From OLB9 sp041392785 (GTDB lineage Bacteria; Bacteroidota; Bacteroidia; Chitinophagales; Saprospiraceae): a stretch of DNA of 64,000 bases. The notes beneath the pieces are model-generated. The model saw nothing but the letters and a program-made list of their open reading frames with translations. It searched no databases and was not told the origin of the DNA. The translations under genes and the position numbers were made by a program. Positions 1-9,662 of this stretch are shown here, piece by piece (positions within the stretch are counted from its first letter, which is position 1; each line of letters starts with the position of its first letter). Location: positions 189,401 to 253,400 of the forward strand of contig JAWKLK010000010.1 of assembly GCA_041392785.1 (NCBI GenBank). Reading direction: 5' to 3'.

Positions 1-3000
1 CTGCAACACACCACGGCGTATGGGTTGTGACAGTCACTGATGCCAACGGATGTACTGGTACCGATGATATTGGTATCACTGTCAATCCTGCCGCTATGCA
101 CTCTACTTGTGGTGATGCATTCGATGCAGGAGGCGGCACAGCTGGAGCTAGTGTTTCAGGTAATAATGAATGTGGATCTATGTCAGGCATCTGTGGTGCA
201 CAAGGTGAATCAACAGTATATATTTCTTACACAGTTCCACCTGAAGGATTACAAACTTTATCTGCTAATCTAGGCGGATTAGCAAATGGTGTTGTTATGG
301 CAAGTGAAGGAAACTGTGGTGGTTCAATAGGTAATTGTTCAGACGAAGTTATAATCGATTGCCCTACAAAAGGAGCAACCTATTACTTTGCTGTTAGTTC
401 ATCCCGTGCTGATGCGGGAGATTTTAGTTTATCTATTAGAGCAGAACAACCGCTGGTCACAATTTCTGGTCATACATATGTAGACCTAGATGCTAGCGGA
501 ACATATGGAGGAATTGATTCAGGTTTAACTGGAGTTCCTCTTGAATTGGTTGAGGGGTGCCCAGGTAATGGTACAGTGGTTGCAACAACCACTTCTGCGG
601 ATGATGGCAGCTATTCTTTCCAAAATGTGCCTCCAGGTATGTATACAGTACAAGTTCAAGCAGGTGCACCTGGAGCTCCGATGGATCATCCAAGTCCTGC
701 AGATTGCTGTATCACAATAGATCCATGTATGCCGGATGGGCCATATGAATGTGATCTCGGTTGGCCTCCACCAGACTGTTCATCAAACCCTTATTCGGTG
801 GATAATATATGCGACCAAGCATACAATAATCCACTTTGTAATCTTACGGTTATTGAGCAATGGCCTTGCGGTCAAAACCCTTCTGAAATGGGACCATGGC
901 TGAATGCTGGTCACTGCGGTGGTGTATTTCATAATACATCTTTTTACGGTTTTGTAGCAGGTACAGGTGATTATCAGATCGAATTCACCATTTTTGCTTG
1001 TGCAGGGACAGGAGTGCAATATGGTATTTACTCAGAATGCGACCCTAATGCAGGTCCTATCTGTGATGGAAATGCCAATACAGGTACAATAGTGGTGGAT
1101 GCTAGTCAACTTACTCCTTGTCAGACATATGTATTTTGGATTGATGGGTTTAGTGGGTCTGTATGTAGTTATTTTGTGCATGTTATTGGCGATTTTAATG
1201 AGTGTCAACTTCCACCTATTGAAGACATTGTTATTGATTCTGATTGTGCCCCCTTATGTCCATCTATCACATATCCTCTTAGAGTGAACGCAATCGCTGA
1301 TTCTGAATTATCTAATGTCAGTGGAGTTGAGTTTCATTGGAAAATTACAACCCCATCATCATCAATATATGAATTTGTAAACGATCAATTAACTATTGAT
1401 TATACCTTTGCTGAAGCTGGTACTTATGAAATATGTATATCTTCCTATCACCCTTGTCCAGGATTGTCTACGCCTTTGTGCAGAGAATTTGAATTCATTC
1501 CATTGGAAGACGATTATATGGAATTTAAAATTTGTACAGCAGATTTTCCATTTGTAGGTGCTTTTGATGAATTTGGAGAAGAAATATTTGATAAGCATGA
1601 TAATCCTTGGGGATGGATTGGAGGGCCAATTACACTCGCCATGGTGCGGAGCGGTAACTTCCAGTTTACGAGTCCGATGGTCAATAAATGCGGTTGTTCC
1701 TATGAGCAAACGGTACGAATTCAAGAAGTAAAAACTGGGGTTGGGTACCAACACATAGCACTCTGTCCGAGTGAACTGCCTTTTACAATAGCAGATACAA
1801 CATTTAATACAAATGTTGATAGCTTCCTCATAAGCTTGCCTGGAGTAACCACCAATAATGGCTGTGATACAGTCATAAGTCTTACCACTAGAATATTGAA
1901 TATGGGTGGCCAAATAAGGCAATCACCTTGTATGGAAGATGGCATTGAACTCAGTTTCAATATGGGTGCAGCATTTTTAAATGCAGATAGAGATAGCCTT
2001 AAGTTTATTTGGCATGATCCATCTGGTTCAATTATCACAGATAATGACTCTGATTCAACAGATGTCATTGTTCCTGTATCACAAACAGGGTTATATTTAT
2101 TAGATATACGTGTTTATAAATTTGGAGATTCGTGTACCTTCAACTTTACACATAATATGACGGTGATAAAACCTTTACAACCTGAAGCTGATAATTGGCA
2201 ACTCAAAGTATGTGAAGACGAAGGCAATATAACCTACGGCATATTAAGCCCTGATCCAACCAAACAATATATTTGGAGTGTTCCAAATACTGCAACAAAA
2301 ATTCAAGACGACAGTACAGGTACCATCATTATCCAATGGAATGGTCCAACTGGAGGTCAAGTCTGCGTTTTTGCTAGAGACTTCTGTGGGGACAGTCCTC
2401 CAGAGTGTGCCAATGTGGTATTCGTGGACATGACAGATCCTGCCTTTTCTATCATAGAAGAAGTTTGTAAAGATGCTCCTATTACGGTAGTGGCCACTTC
2501 TTCACACATAGCGGGTACAGTGTATAATTGGGACTTTGATGGTGGCACTACTACTGGTCCTACTACAGGCCCCGGACCATATAGCGTATCATGGAATACT
2601 CCAGGTCAAAAAATTGTAACCCTTTCTGTTAATGAAAATGGTTGTATTTCAGGTCCAGCTATGGATACAATAAATGTCATTGATCCTCCAGTACCTCCTA
2701 TATTTGGTTGTACATCAGATCAAACAACTGTGACATTTTCATGGGATGACTATCCTGGAGCACTTTCCTATACAGTCAATGTGATAAGTGCACCTGCAGG
2801 ACATACCACGTCACAGGTTGGAAATAGTTTTATTGTTGGAAATTTGGCAGTTAATACAAATGTTGTAGCAGAACTAGTTGTGACTACACCAGGGCCTTGC
2901 CCAAGTCCTGCTCCAGTTCAGACAGATTGTACCACTCAAAATTGTACACCGCCTACTATTACTTTTGATCAGGTTGCATCATTATGTCTGGTACCGAATA

Positions 3001-6000
3001 CACCTGTAATTGACCTAGCAGGAAATATTACGGTTACACCTAACGATCCTGGCACAGGTGTTTTCACTAGCTCACCAGTAGCTTCATCAGTTACTACTGT
3101 TGGTATATTTGATCCAAATATAGCGGGCGTTGGTTCACATAAGATTACATACACGTACACAACGGACCTAGGCTGTGTCGCAAAAGATGATATTACCATT
3201 GTAGTCAAAGAAACCCCACTCGCAACATTTGTCACGGACAAAGATGTTTCTTGTATTCTTGACCCAATAGTGGTGACATACACAGGAGGTACTACTGGTG
3301 CCACGTATGATTGGGATTTTGGTCCTTATGTCGTAGGAACCTATAATGGTCCTGGCCCGCATAGTGTTATCTGGGATACTGCCCTTGTGCATACCATAAG
3401 ACTTGTAGTTACAAAAAATGGCTGTCCTTCTGTAGAAGTTACAAAAGACATCACCATTGAACCAGAACTTGATAAACCTGTCATCACTTGTGCAGATCAG
3501 AGAAAAGATGGAGTTACTTTCGGTTGGGAAGCAGTGGAAAATGCAACATCTTATCAAATTTTCATTAATGGTGCACTGCAAGGTACTCAATCTACATTAA
3601 CATATGATGTGAATGGCTTAATGGAAAAAGAAACAGCGACAATCAGGGTCGTAGCGATCAGTGATAACGCATGCCCAGATTCCGAAAACACCAAATCATG
3701 TATTGCAACATCGTGTCAACCTATTACACTGACAATTCCAAATCCGAACCAAAGCTTGTGCCTCGATGCTGCTGCTACAAATATTCCTTTGACAGTAAAC
3801 ATAATTGGAAATACGGGTACTGGAAGCCCAACTCAAATTTGGTCTGGTACAGGTGTCAATGATGCAACGAAGATCTTTGATCCAAGAGTAGCAGGAGTTG
3901 GATCACATGAAGTCAAAGTCGTAGTTTTATATGATGATAATGCATGTGCTGATTCAACAACCATGCTGATCACCGTCAAACAGGTACCTACAGCTACCTT
4001 CACAAGCCCTGATGTAATTTGTATAACAGATGCACTCACAGTTACCTATAATGGGAATGCTGCCACTGGAACTTATAGTTGGGATTTCGGATCCGATGTC
4101 ATTGGTACCTACACTGGCAAAGGACCCCATGATGTTGTTTGGACAAATCCTGGTGTTAAAGACATTACATTGACAGTGACTAGTAATGGATGTACGTCAA
4201 CTCCTTTCACTAAAAAAGTCACCGTTGATCCAACATTAGAAGCACCAATCATTGCTTGTACAAACCCAAGGAAGGATGGCGTTACATTCTCTTGGGATCC
4301 CGTACTATATGCGAATAGTTATGATATCCTTGTAGGTGGCGTATCTCAAGGTGTACAATCTGGTACTACATTTGATATCAATGGCTTAAATCAAAATGAT
4401 AAGGTAACCATTGAAGTCATAGCATTAAGCAATAATGCATGTCCGGATGTGATGGCTTCACAAGAATGCGAAGCAACGGATTGCCCAATACCAACATTGA
4501 CACTTCCTGCAGATATGACTGTATGTAACTATGCAAATGCAGCAAAAGTACCACTCACAGTGACAGTCACCGGCAATACTGGTGTTGGCACTCCTGTAGA
4601 AACTTGGTCAGGACCTGGTGTAGACGATATAACAAAAACATTTGATCCAACAATTGCTGGAGTAGGAACACATACCATCACATTAGTTTATAAGTATGAC
4701 AATAATGAATGCGAAACAACAAAAACATTCAAAATTCTTGTCAGAGCACTACCTATAGCTAAGTTCACTGCTCCTGATACTATTTGTGTTTCAGATCCTC
4801 TAATAGTGACGTATACTGGCACTAAAACTGCCGATTTACAACTGAACTGGGCAAATGATCCAGCAGTCAGGACAGATCTTGGTAATGATGAGTATAGCTT
4901 CCACTATGCACTTCCAGGTATTTACACCATTAATTTGGTAATAGATGCTAATGGTTGTACTTCTGAGCCTTTCAGTAAAGATGTCGTGGTGACTGATATT
5001 ATTCCTGCTCCTATCATAACCTGTTCAACAACATTGAGTTCTGTAAAATTCTCTTGGAATGATAACAGTTGTTATGATGAATTTGAGAGAATCGTTAATG
5101 GCACCAATGAAGGGCTTTCCACTTTGCGAGAATACGAAGTTACTGGATTAAATGAAGGAGATAAGGTTACATTAGATTTAAAAACAATTTCTGATTGTCC
5201 ATGTCCTGTTCCAGATGTCTCCAAAGAATGCGTTGCCCAAGCTTGTCCACCGGTGGTATTGAATCTCGCCGCCGCGCAGACACAAATTTGTTTTACTGAC
5301 AATATCACAACGTCGATTCAAATTACTGCAACGGTGACTGGAAATACGCCAGATGGTAAAGGCGTTTGGTCTGGTCCAAACATTGATCAAAACGGTGTAT
5401 TTAATCCAAAAGCGGCAGGATTAGGAATTCATCAGTTTACCTATACTTACACAGACAGCGACTGTGAGTTCAGTGAAACAACTTCCATCAATGTGACACC
5501 AGTACCTGAAATAACTTGGGAAATTGAAAATCCTGCATGCTACAATCTTACAACTGGATCATTTATTTATTCTGTTGATAATGGAACTGGCCCATATACC
5601 ACAAAAGTTGACAATATCACTGTCAATAATGGTAATGCTTCTGGCATCCTAATTGGCCAACACCAAGTTGTAGTGACAGATGCAAATGGATGTGTTGTGA
5701 CAGATAATTTTGAAATAACAGCAGCAAATCAACCAACGGCAGATATATCAGGACCTGTAATAGTGCAGCTTGGTAGTTCTACAACGCACACGCTTGTACT
5801 CAATGGCATCAATTTACAAGTTGTTGATTCTATCTCTTGGCTACAAAATGGAGTTAGAGTATGTGCAAGTGATGTGAAGTGTTTACAACTTGATCAAACA
5901 CCTGTATTAGGTGAATATGTCATCGATGTAACCATCTATTATAATAGCGGCTGTAGCATTACAACACAGCATAAATTTATTGTGTCCGATAAATATACTA

Positions 6001-6287
6001 TTGATTTCCCAACTATTTTCTATCCAGAAAGTAAGAGTGGTAATAGCTCATTCCATATTTCCACAGGAGATCCAAGTCTTTGGGTGAAAAAGATGCGTAT
6101 TTATGACAGATGGGGTAATCTTGTTTTTGAAGCTAGTGAATTCAGTGGCTACATAGATCCTGTAGCTTGGAATGGAACTTATGCTGGAAAAAATGTTGAA
6201 CAAGGAGTATATGTTTACGTATTTGATTTGAGTACAGAAGATAACCCAAGTTTTATAAAATCTGGTGATATCACTTTAATAAGATGA
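1..6287 (+). CDS. Giant T9SS adhesin with gliding-type C-terminal domain (5' end outside window)
   Basis: The frame is open from base 3 with no start, so at least 2,090 residues of a larger protein are present. Visible modules in order: the end of a SprB-type repeat (TVTDANGC), a PPC-like Cys-rich sandwich, an SdrD/Cna-B-like domain (GHTYVDLDASG, about residues 145-215), a Cys-rich domain, then four rounds of a PKD + FN3-like + Ig-like block, another SprB-like repeat, and a final ~95-residue domain (MRIYDRWGNLVFE ... YVYVFDLS). That last domain matches the gliding-motility-associated CHU_C / type B T9SS sorting signal, so the protein should be exported by the type IX system and displayed or released at the surface. 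By family it is likely an adhesin or SprB-like motility adhesin; the ligand cannot be read from sequence. A strong hairpin terminator follows the stop. Confidence 0.9.
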   Translation, partial: ATHHGVWVVTVTDANGCTGTDDIGITVNPAAMHSTCGDAFDAGGGTAGASVSGNNECGSMSGICGAQGESTVYISYTVPPEGLQTLSANLGGLANGVVMASEGNCGGSIGNCSDEVIIDCPTKGATYYFAVSSSRADAGDFSLSIRAEQPLVTISGHTYVDLDASGTYGGIDSGLTGVPLELVEGCPGNGTVVATTTSADDGSYSFQNVPPGMYTVQVQAGAPGAPMDHPSPADCCITIDPCMPDGPYECDLGWPPPDCSSNPYSVDNICDQAYNNPLCNLTVIEQWPCGQNPSEMGPWLNAGHCGGVFHNTSFYGFVAGTGDYQIEFTIFACAGTGVQYGIYSECDPNAGPICDGNANTGTIVVDASQLTPCQTYVFWIDGFSGSVCSYFVHVIGDFNECQLPPIEDIVIDSDCAPLCPSITYPLRVNAIADSELSNVSGVEFHWKITTPSSSIYEFVNDQLTIDYTFAEAGTYEICISSYHPCPGLSTPLCREFEFIPLEDDYMEFKICTADFPFVGAFDEFGEEIFDKHDNPWGWIGGPITLAMVRSGNFQFTSPMVNKCGCSYEQTVRIQEVKTGVGYQHIALCPSELPFTIADTTFNTNVDSFLISLPGVTTNNGCDTVISLTTRILNMGGQIRQSPCMEDGIELSFNMGAAFLNADRDSLKFIWHDPSGSIITDNDSDSTDVIVPVSQTGLYLLDIRVYKFGDSCTFNFTHNMTVIKPLQPEADNWQLKVCEDEGNITYGILSPDPTKQYIWSVPNTATKIQDDSTGTIIIQWNGPTGGQVCVFARDFCGDSPPECANVVFVDMTDPAFSIIEEVCKDAPITVVATSSHIAGTVYNWDFDGGTTTGPTTGPGPYSVSWNTPGQKIVTLSVNENGCISGPAMDTINVIDPPVPPIFGCTSDQTTVTFSWDDYPGALSYTVNVISAPAGHTTSQVGNSFIVGNLAVNTNVVAELVVTTPGPCPSPAPVQTDCTTQNCTPPTITFDQVASLCLVPNTPVIDLAGNITVTPNDPGTGVFTSSPVASSVTTVGIFDPNIAGVGSHKITYTYTTDLGCVAKDDITIVVKETPLATFVTDKDVSCILDPIVVTYTGGTTGATYDWDFGPYVVGTYNGPGPHSVIWDTALVHTIRLVVTKNGCPSVEVTKDITIEPELDKPVITCADQRKDGVTFGWEAVENATSYQIFINGALQGTQSTLTYDVNGLMEKETATIRVVAISDNACPDSENTKSCIATSCQPITLTIPNPNQSLCLDAAATNIPLTVNIIGNTGTGSPTQIWSGTGVNDATKIFDPRVAGVGSHEVKVVVLYDDNACADSTTMLITVKQVPTATFTSPDVICITDALTVTYNGNAATGTYSWDFGSDVIGTYTGKGPHDVVWTNPGVKDITLTVTSNGCTSTPFTKKVTVDPTLEAPIIACTNPRKDGVTFSWDPVLYANSYDILVGGVSQGVQSGTTFDINGLNQNDKVTIEVIALSNNACPDVMASQECEATDCPIPTLTLPADMTVCNYANAAKVPLTVTVTGNTGVGTPVETWSGPGVDDITKTFDPTIAGVGTHTITLVYKYDNNECETTKTFKILVRALPIAKFTAPDTICVSDPLIVTYTGTKTADLQLNWANDPAVRTDLGNDEYSFHYALPGIYTINLVIDANGCTSEPFSKDVVVTDIIPAPIITCSTTLSSVKFSWNDNSCYDEFERIVNGTNEGLSTLREYEVTGLNEGDKVTLDLKTISDCPCPVPDVSKECVAQACPPVVLNLAAAQTQICFTDNITTSIQITATVTGNTPDGKGVWSGPNIDQNGVFNPKAAGLGIHQFTYTYTDSDCEFSETTSINVTPVPEITWEIENPACYNLTTGSFIYSVDNGTGPYTTKVDNITVNNGNASGILIGQHQVVVTDANGCVVTDNFEITAANQPTADISGPVIVQLGSSTTHTLVLNGINLQVVDSISWLQNGVRVCASDVKCLQLDQTPVLGEYVIDVTIYYNSGCSITTQHKFIVSDKYTIDFPTIFYPESKSGNSSFHISTGDPSLWVKKMRIYDRWGNLVFEASEFSGYIDPVAWNGTYAGKNVEQGVYVYVFDLSTEDNPSFIKSGDITLIR
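2455..5500 (+). repeat. Four ~256-residue PKD-FN3-Ig blocks inside the adhesin gene
   Basis: The PKD signature (C-x-x-D-x-[IL]-x-V ... WDFG) recurs near 2467, 3252, 4021 and 4786, a spacing of about 765-785 bp. Each round continues with an FN3-like part (for example RKDGVTFSWD) and an Ig-like part (WSGPGVDD ... FDP.IAGVGTH). The protein similarity is stronger than the DNA similarity, so this is an old internal amplification rather than recent slippage. Confidence 0.8.
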
Positions 6288-6298
6288 TGATTTCGAAT

Positions 6299-6327
6299 AA
6301 AAAAAGGGGTTTTTTGCCCCTTTTTTT
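6299..6327 (+). terminator. Rho-independent terminator after the adhesin gene
   Basis: An 11-bp stem, A7-GGGG paired with CCCC-T7, closes a 7-nt loop 12 nt after the stop codon and ends in seven T. The A-tract on the other side makes it potentially bidirectional. Confidence 0.85.
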
Positions 6328-6413
6328 ATTTTCGCCCAATTCTCATTAAATTCTTTTTGACTTTTTCTATTTTTATCAAAGATCAAATGTATTTTTACAC
6401 ATATTTATATGAT

Positions 6414-7235
6414 ATGTTGAAATATGTGTTATACATGGTTGTATTTTTATCTGTAAATATCCAAATCCAAGCACAGATAGGATTTCAACCAATTCAGGGT
6501 GCTGTATTCAATAGCTTAGGCCGCGCAGGTGTGACCTTCGAAGGGATAGAAGCCATTTATAGCAATCAAGCTTGCTTGTCAAGTATAAAAGGATTAGCCG
6601 CTGATATAACTTTTGAAAGGCGCTTTAATCTCAAAGAATTGGATATAATTTCTCTGTCTGTTGCTAAGAAATTTAACAATTACGGAATTTTCGGGATAAG
6701 TATTTCACAGTTTGGCTTTTCTAAATATAATGAACAAAAAATAGGTTTAGCATATGGAAAACTCCTAAGTAAAAATATTTCAATTGGAGGACAATTTGAC
6801 TATTTAAAATTGAATATTGAAGGATATGAAACACAAAGCTTCATAACTTTTGAGATAGGAACTAAAGTTCAACTTTCTAATCAATTTTCAATAGGTGCTC
6901 ACGTCTTCAACCCAATAAACCAAAAAATAAACGAGTATGACGATCTATATACGAGATTCAGAATAGGTTTACAATATAGCCCATCAAACAAAGTTTTACT
7001 TATGGCTGATGCAGATAAAACCACCTATAAAAATGTACTTTTCAAAATTGGGGTCGCTTACAGAATATTACAACCGATACAAATTTATTTAGGATCTGAT
7101 ATAACAAATCAAATTTTCGGCTTTGGCTTCAAGTATTCGTTTCAATCTACATATCATATTGCAGGTGGATTTTCGACCAATAATTCTTTGGGACAGACCA
7201 GTGCAATTTCACTACAATACTTGAATAAAGAATAA
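6414..7235 (+). CDS. Outer-membrane beta-barrel protein, PorV/FadL-like
   Basis: About 273 residues from the ATG at 6414. That start gives a clean signal peptide (MLKYVLYMVVFLSVNIQIQA, cleavage before QIGFQ); an in-frame ATG at 6387 would add nine residues ahead of it. The mature protein has the N-terminal pattern NSLGRAGVTFEGIEAIYSNQA, resembling the start of PorV/PorQ/FadL-type barrels, followed by alternating amphipathic strands and ending in an aromatic-rich strand (AISLQYLNKE). It directly follows the adhesin gene and its terminator, so a role in surface export or anchoring is possible but inferred. It is not the standard PorP/SprF type. No enzymatic motif is visible. Confidence 0.6.
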   Translation: MLKYVLYMVVFLSVNIQIQAQIGFQPIQGAVFNSLGRAGVTFEGIEAIYSNQACLSSIKGLAADITFERRFNLKELDIISLSVAKKFNNYGIFGISISQFGFSKYNEQKIGLAYGKLLSKNISIGGQFDYLKLNIEGYETQSFITFEIGTKVQLSNQFSIGAHVFNPINQKINEYDDLYTRFRIGLQYSPSNKVLLMADADKTTYKNVLFKIGVAYRILQPIQIYLGSDITNQIFGFGFKYSFQSTYHIAGGFSTNNSLGQTSAISLQYLNKE

Positions 7236-7241
7236 AGGTTT

Positions 7242-8402
7242 TTGAAAATATTATTTTTAACTTCTCGAGTTCCCTATCCATTAGACAAAGGAGATAAACT
7301 TAGGGCATTTTACCAAATCAGAGAATTATCGAAATATCATGAGGTGATACTGGTATCTATTTCTGAGGATGACACACCCATTTTTCAGTTAAAAGAACTC
7401 AATACCTATGCGACCAAATTATTTTTAATTAGGATTACACCATTTGAAAGGTTTTTTTCACTCATAAGAGCATTTACCACAAAATTACCATTCAGTATTG
7501 CATGGTTTTATTCAAAAAGAATTCATAATCTCATTGACACCATTTATTATAATGAAAACCCTGATATCTGCTTTTGTCAGTTGACAAGAATGGCACCCTA
7601 TACACAAAATATCATAATTCCAAAGGCTATCGATTATATGGATGCCTTTGGTATAGGTATGCTTAAAAGAAGCAAAGTGGTAGGTTTTCTAAAAAGATAC
7701 ATTTACACTGCTGAGGCAGCAAGAATGTTGGAATACGAGAAAAAAATAGCTCCCGAATATGCACATAGATTTATAATATCTGAACAAGATAAAATAGCAT
7801 TAGAATTACCTTCAAATGTACCCGTTCAAATTATTCCCAACGGTATTGATGATATCTTCTTTGAAAATATTGAGGAAGATAAGATTTTTGATTTAGCTTT
7901 TGTGGGTAACATGTCTTATTTGCCTAATATAGATGCAGTAGAGCATTTGGTGTATCACATTTTACCTAAAATAATGTATAAAAATATCACATTGCTTGTA
8001 GCTGGGGTTAATCCACATCCAAGGATAAAACAACTACATTCCAATAATGTAATTGTAAGTGGATGGATGAATGATATACGCCAAGCCTATCATCGCAGCA
8101 AGGTATTTGTGGCGCCCATTAATTTTGGAACAGGTCAGCAAAATAAGGTTCTAGAAGCAATGGCTATTCAATTACCAGTAGTAACAACAGAAAGTGTCAA
8201 TAATGCAATTGGGGGATTGGATGGATTTCATTTAATGGTGGCAAATGATGATAAAAGTTTTGCACAAAAAATTGATTTATTATTATCAGATGAGGCACTT
8301 AGAAAGAAATTAGGTAAAAATGCAAGCCAATATGTGAAGGAAAAGTACAATTGGGAAGAAATTGGTGTTCGATTAAATAGTATCTTTGCAGCATCAACAT
8401 AA
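7242..8402 (+). CDS. GT4-family glycosyltransferase
   Basis: 386 residues starting at a TTG preceded by AAAGG four bases upstream. The N-terminal Rossmann half begins KILFLTSRVPYPLDKGDKLRA, the form seen in the sugar transferase group related to TIGR03087 (exosortase/PEP-CTERM-linked glycosyltransferases). The C-terminal GT-B half contains IPNGIDDIFF, FVGNMSYLPNIDAVEHL and a nucleotide-sugar binding stretch PINFGTGQQNKVLEAMA with the family's conserved glutamate. Predicted to transfer a sugar from a nucleotide donor in the cytoplasm, probably for a surface polysaccharide or glycan; acceptor unknown. It starts 6 bp after the barrel gene and is followed 6 bp later by ribBA, so the three may be co-transcribed. 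Confidence 0.8.
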   Translation: MKILFLTSRVPYPLDKGDKLRAFYQIRELSKYHEVILVSISEDDTPIFQLKELNTYATKLFLIRITPFERFFSLIRAFTTKLPFSIAWFYSKRIHNLIDTIYYNENPDICFCQLTRMAPYTQNIIIPKAIDYMDAFGIGMLKRSKVVGFLKRYIYTAEAARMLEYEKKIAPEYAHRFIISEQDKIALELPSNVPVQIIPNGIDDIFFENIEEDKIFDLAFVGNMSYLPNIDAVEHLVYHILPKIMYKNITLLVAGVNPHPRIKQLHSNNVIVSGWMNDIRQAYHRSKVFVAPINFGTGQQNKVLEAMAIQLPVVTTESVNNAIGGLDGFHLMVANDDKSFAQKIDLLLSDEALRKKLGKNASQYVKEKYNWEEIGVRLNSIFAAST

Positions 8403-8408
8403 CATTGT

Positions 8409-9542
8409 ATGACACAAGATTTAGAAATATCCGAAGATGTCACATTGCACTCTATTGAGGAAGCATTGGAAGATATTACAGCAGGCAAGTTAGTAATTGT
8501 AGTGGATGACGAAGACAGAGAAAATGAGGGAGACTTCATTTGTGCAGCTGAAAAGATCACTCCCGAATTGATCAATTTTATGGCTACACACGGAAGAGGG
8601 CTTATTTGTACTCCCATTTTGGAGGAGAGGGCAAAAGAGCTTGAAATAGACCTAATGGTCAAATCAAATACTGCTATGCATAATACAGCATTCACCGTAT
8701 CAATAGATCTGATTGGTCAAGGATGCACAACGGGAATTTCAGCGTATGATAGGGCAACCGGAATTAAAGCTATGGTTGACCCTAATATAAAAGCGAGTGA
8801 TTTTGCTAGACCTGGACATATTTTTCCACTTATAGCTAAAAATGGAGGCGTATTAAGGCGAACAGGGCATACAGAAGCTGCGGTAGATTTAGCAAGATTG
8901 TGTGGTTTTTATCCTGCTGGAGTGCTAGTAGAAATTTTAAATGAAGATGGAACAATGGCTCGTTTGCCTCAGCTTCTTTCTTTAAGTAAAAAACTCAATA
9001 TTAAAATCATCACTATTAAAGACCTCGTTGCATACAGAATGAGGCATGAAAGATTGATTAAACGAGAAATGGAAGCCGATTTAAATACTGAATTCGGTCC
9101 TTTCAAAGTAATCGCGTATAAACAGATAAATAATGGTGATATTCACCTGGCTATAACAAGAGGTATATTTCATGAGGAAATCCCTGCATTGGTAAAAGTT
9201 CATAGTAATTCTGAAACTGGCGACATCCTTGGAATGCTCTTTGATGGGTACTCCGCCAAGTTGATAGATTGTTTAAAAACAATTAATAAAGAAAATAATG
9301 GTGCGCTCCTTATAATGAGACACGGAGACAATTCATCTTCTGTTTTGAATAAATTAAAATCTATCGACACTAATGTTAATAACAATCCAATTACAAGTGA
9401 GGAGCAGCGAGATTTTGGTATTGGTGCACAGATTCTCAATGATCTCGGTATATCAAAAATAAGACTAATCTCTCATCATTCGAAAAGACGTATCGGATTG
9501 GTTGGCTATGGTTTAGAAATTGTAGAGAATATAGATATCTAA
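8409..9542 (+). CDS. ribB: RibBA-like: DHBP synthase with degenerate GTP cyclohydrolase II domain
   Basis: 377 residues. Residues 10-210 are a full 3,4-dihydroxy-2-butanone-4-phosphate synthase, making the four-carbon precursor of riboflavin from ribulose 5-phosphate: DDEDRENEGDF (acidic metal site), GRGLICTP, and the conserved RPGHIFPL and RTGHTEAAVDL stretches. Residues 215-377 align along their length to GTP cyclohydrolase II but the zinc cysteines are gone: the usual HSECLTGD is HSNSETGD, the RCDCG segment is LFDGYS, and the catalytic RQEGRGIGL segment is RHGDNSS. DFGIGAQILNDLG and GLVGYGLEI remain. It is therefore probably a RibBX-type protein, active only in the first reaction. A separate GTP cyclohydrolase would be needed elsewhere. 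RibD is at 42.7 kb, so the pathway genes are scattered. Confidence 0.9.
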   Translation: MTQDLEISEDVTLHSIEEALEDITAGKLVIVVDDEDRENEGDFICAAEKITPELINFMATHGRGLICTPILEERAKELEIDLMVKSNTAMHNTAFTVSIDLIGQGCTTGISAYDRATGIKAMVDPNIKASDFARPGHIFPLIAKNGGVLRRTGHTEAAVDLARLCGFYPAGVLVEILNEDGTMARLPQLLSLSKKLNIKIITIKDLVAYRMRHERLIKREMEADLNTEFGPFKVIAYKQINNGDIHLAITRGIFHEEIPALVKVHSNSETGDILGMLFDGYSAKLIDCLKTINKENNGALLIMRHGDNSSSVLNKLKSIDTNVNNNPITSEEQRDFGIGAQILNDLGISKIRLISHHSKRRIGLVGYGLEIVENIDI

Positions 9543-9579
9543 GTTTCTACTTTACTTTCATGTCTGTCACCAAACTCAT

Positions 9580-9600
9580 CTGAATTATCCTTTAATTCAG
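9580..9600. repeat. Short hairpin between convergent genes
   Basis: CTGAATTA, a 5-nt loop, then TAATTCAG: an 8-bp perfect stem in the gap between the convergent ribB-like and macroglobulin-like genes. It lacks a T-tract, so it would be a weak terminator at best. Confidence 0.4.
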
Positions 9601-9620
9601 ATAAACTTAGTGTAAAACGT

Positions 9621-9662
9621 TATTATTCAACGACTTATACTTATTATTCAACGACTTCTACT
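9621..9662. repeat. 21-bp tandem duplication across a stop codon
   Basis: Two adjacent copies (9621-9641 and 9642-9662) match at 20 of 21 bases. The second copy carries the last codons and TAA of the macroglobulin-like gene on the minus strand; the first is an untranslated copy just downstream of the stop. Confidence 0.8.

Noticed and set aside
1389..2068. Minus-strand open frames inside the giant adhesin
   Set aside because: The plus-strand protein is clearly real here; the opposite frames have no recognisable domains.
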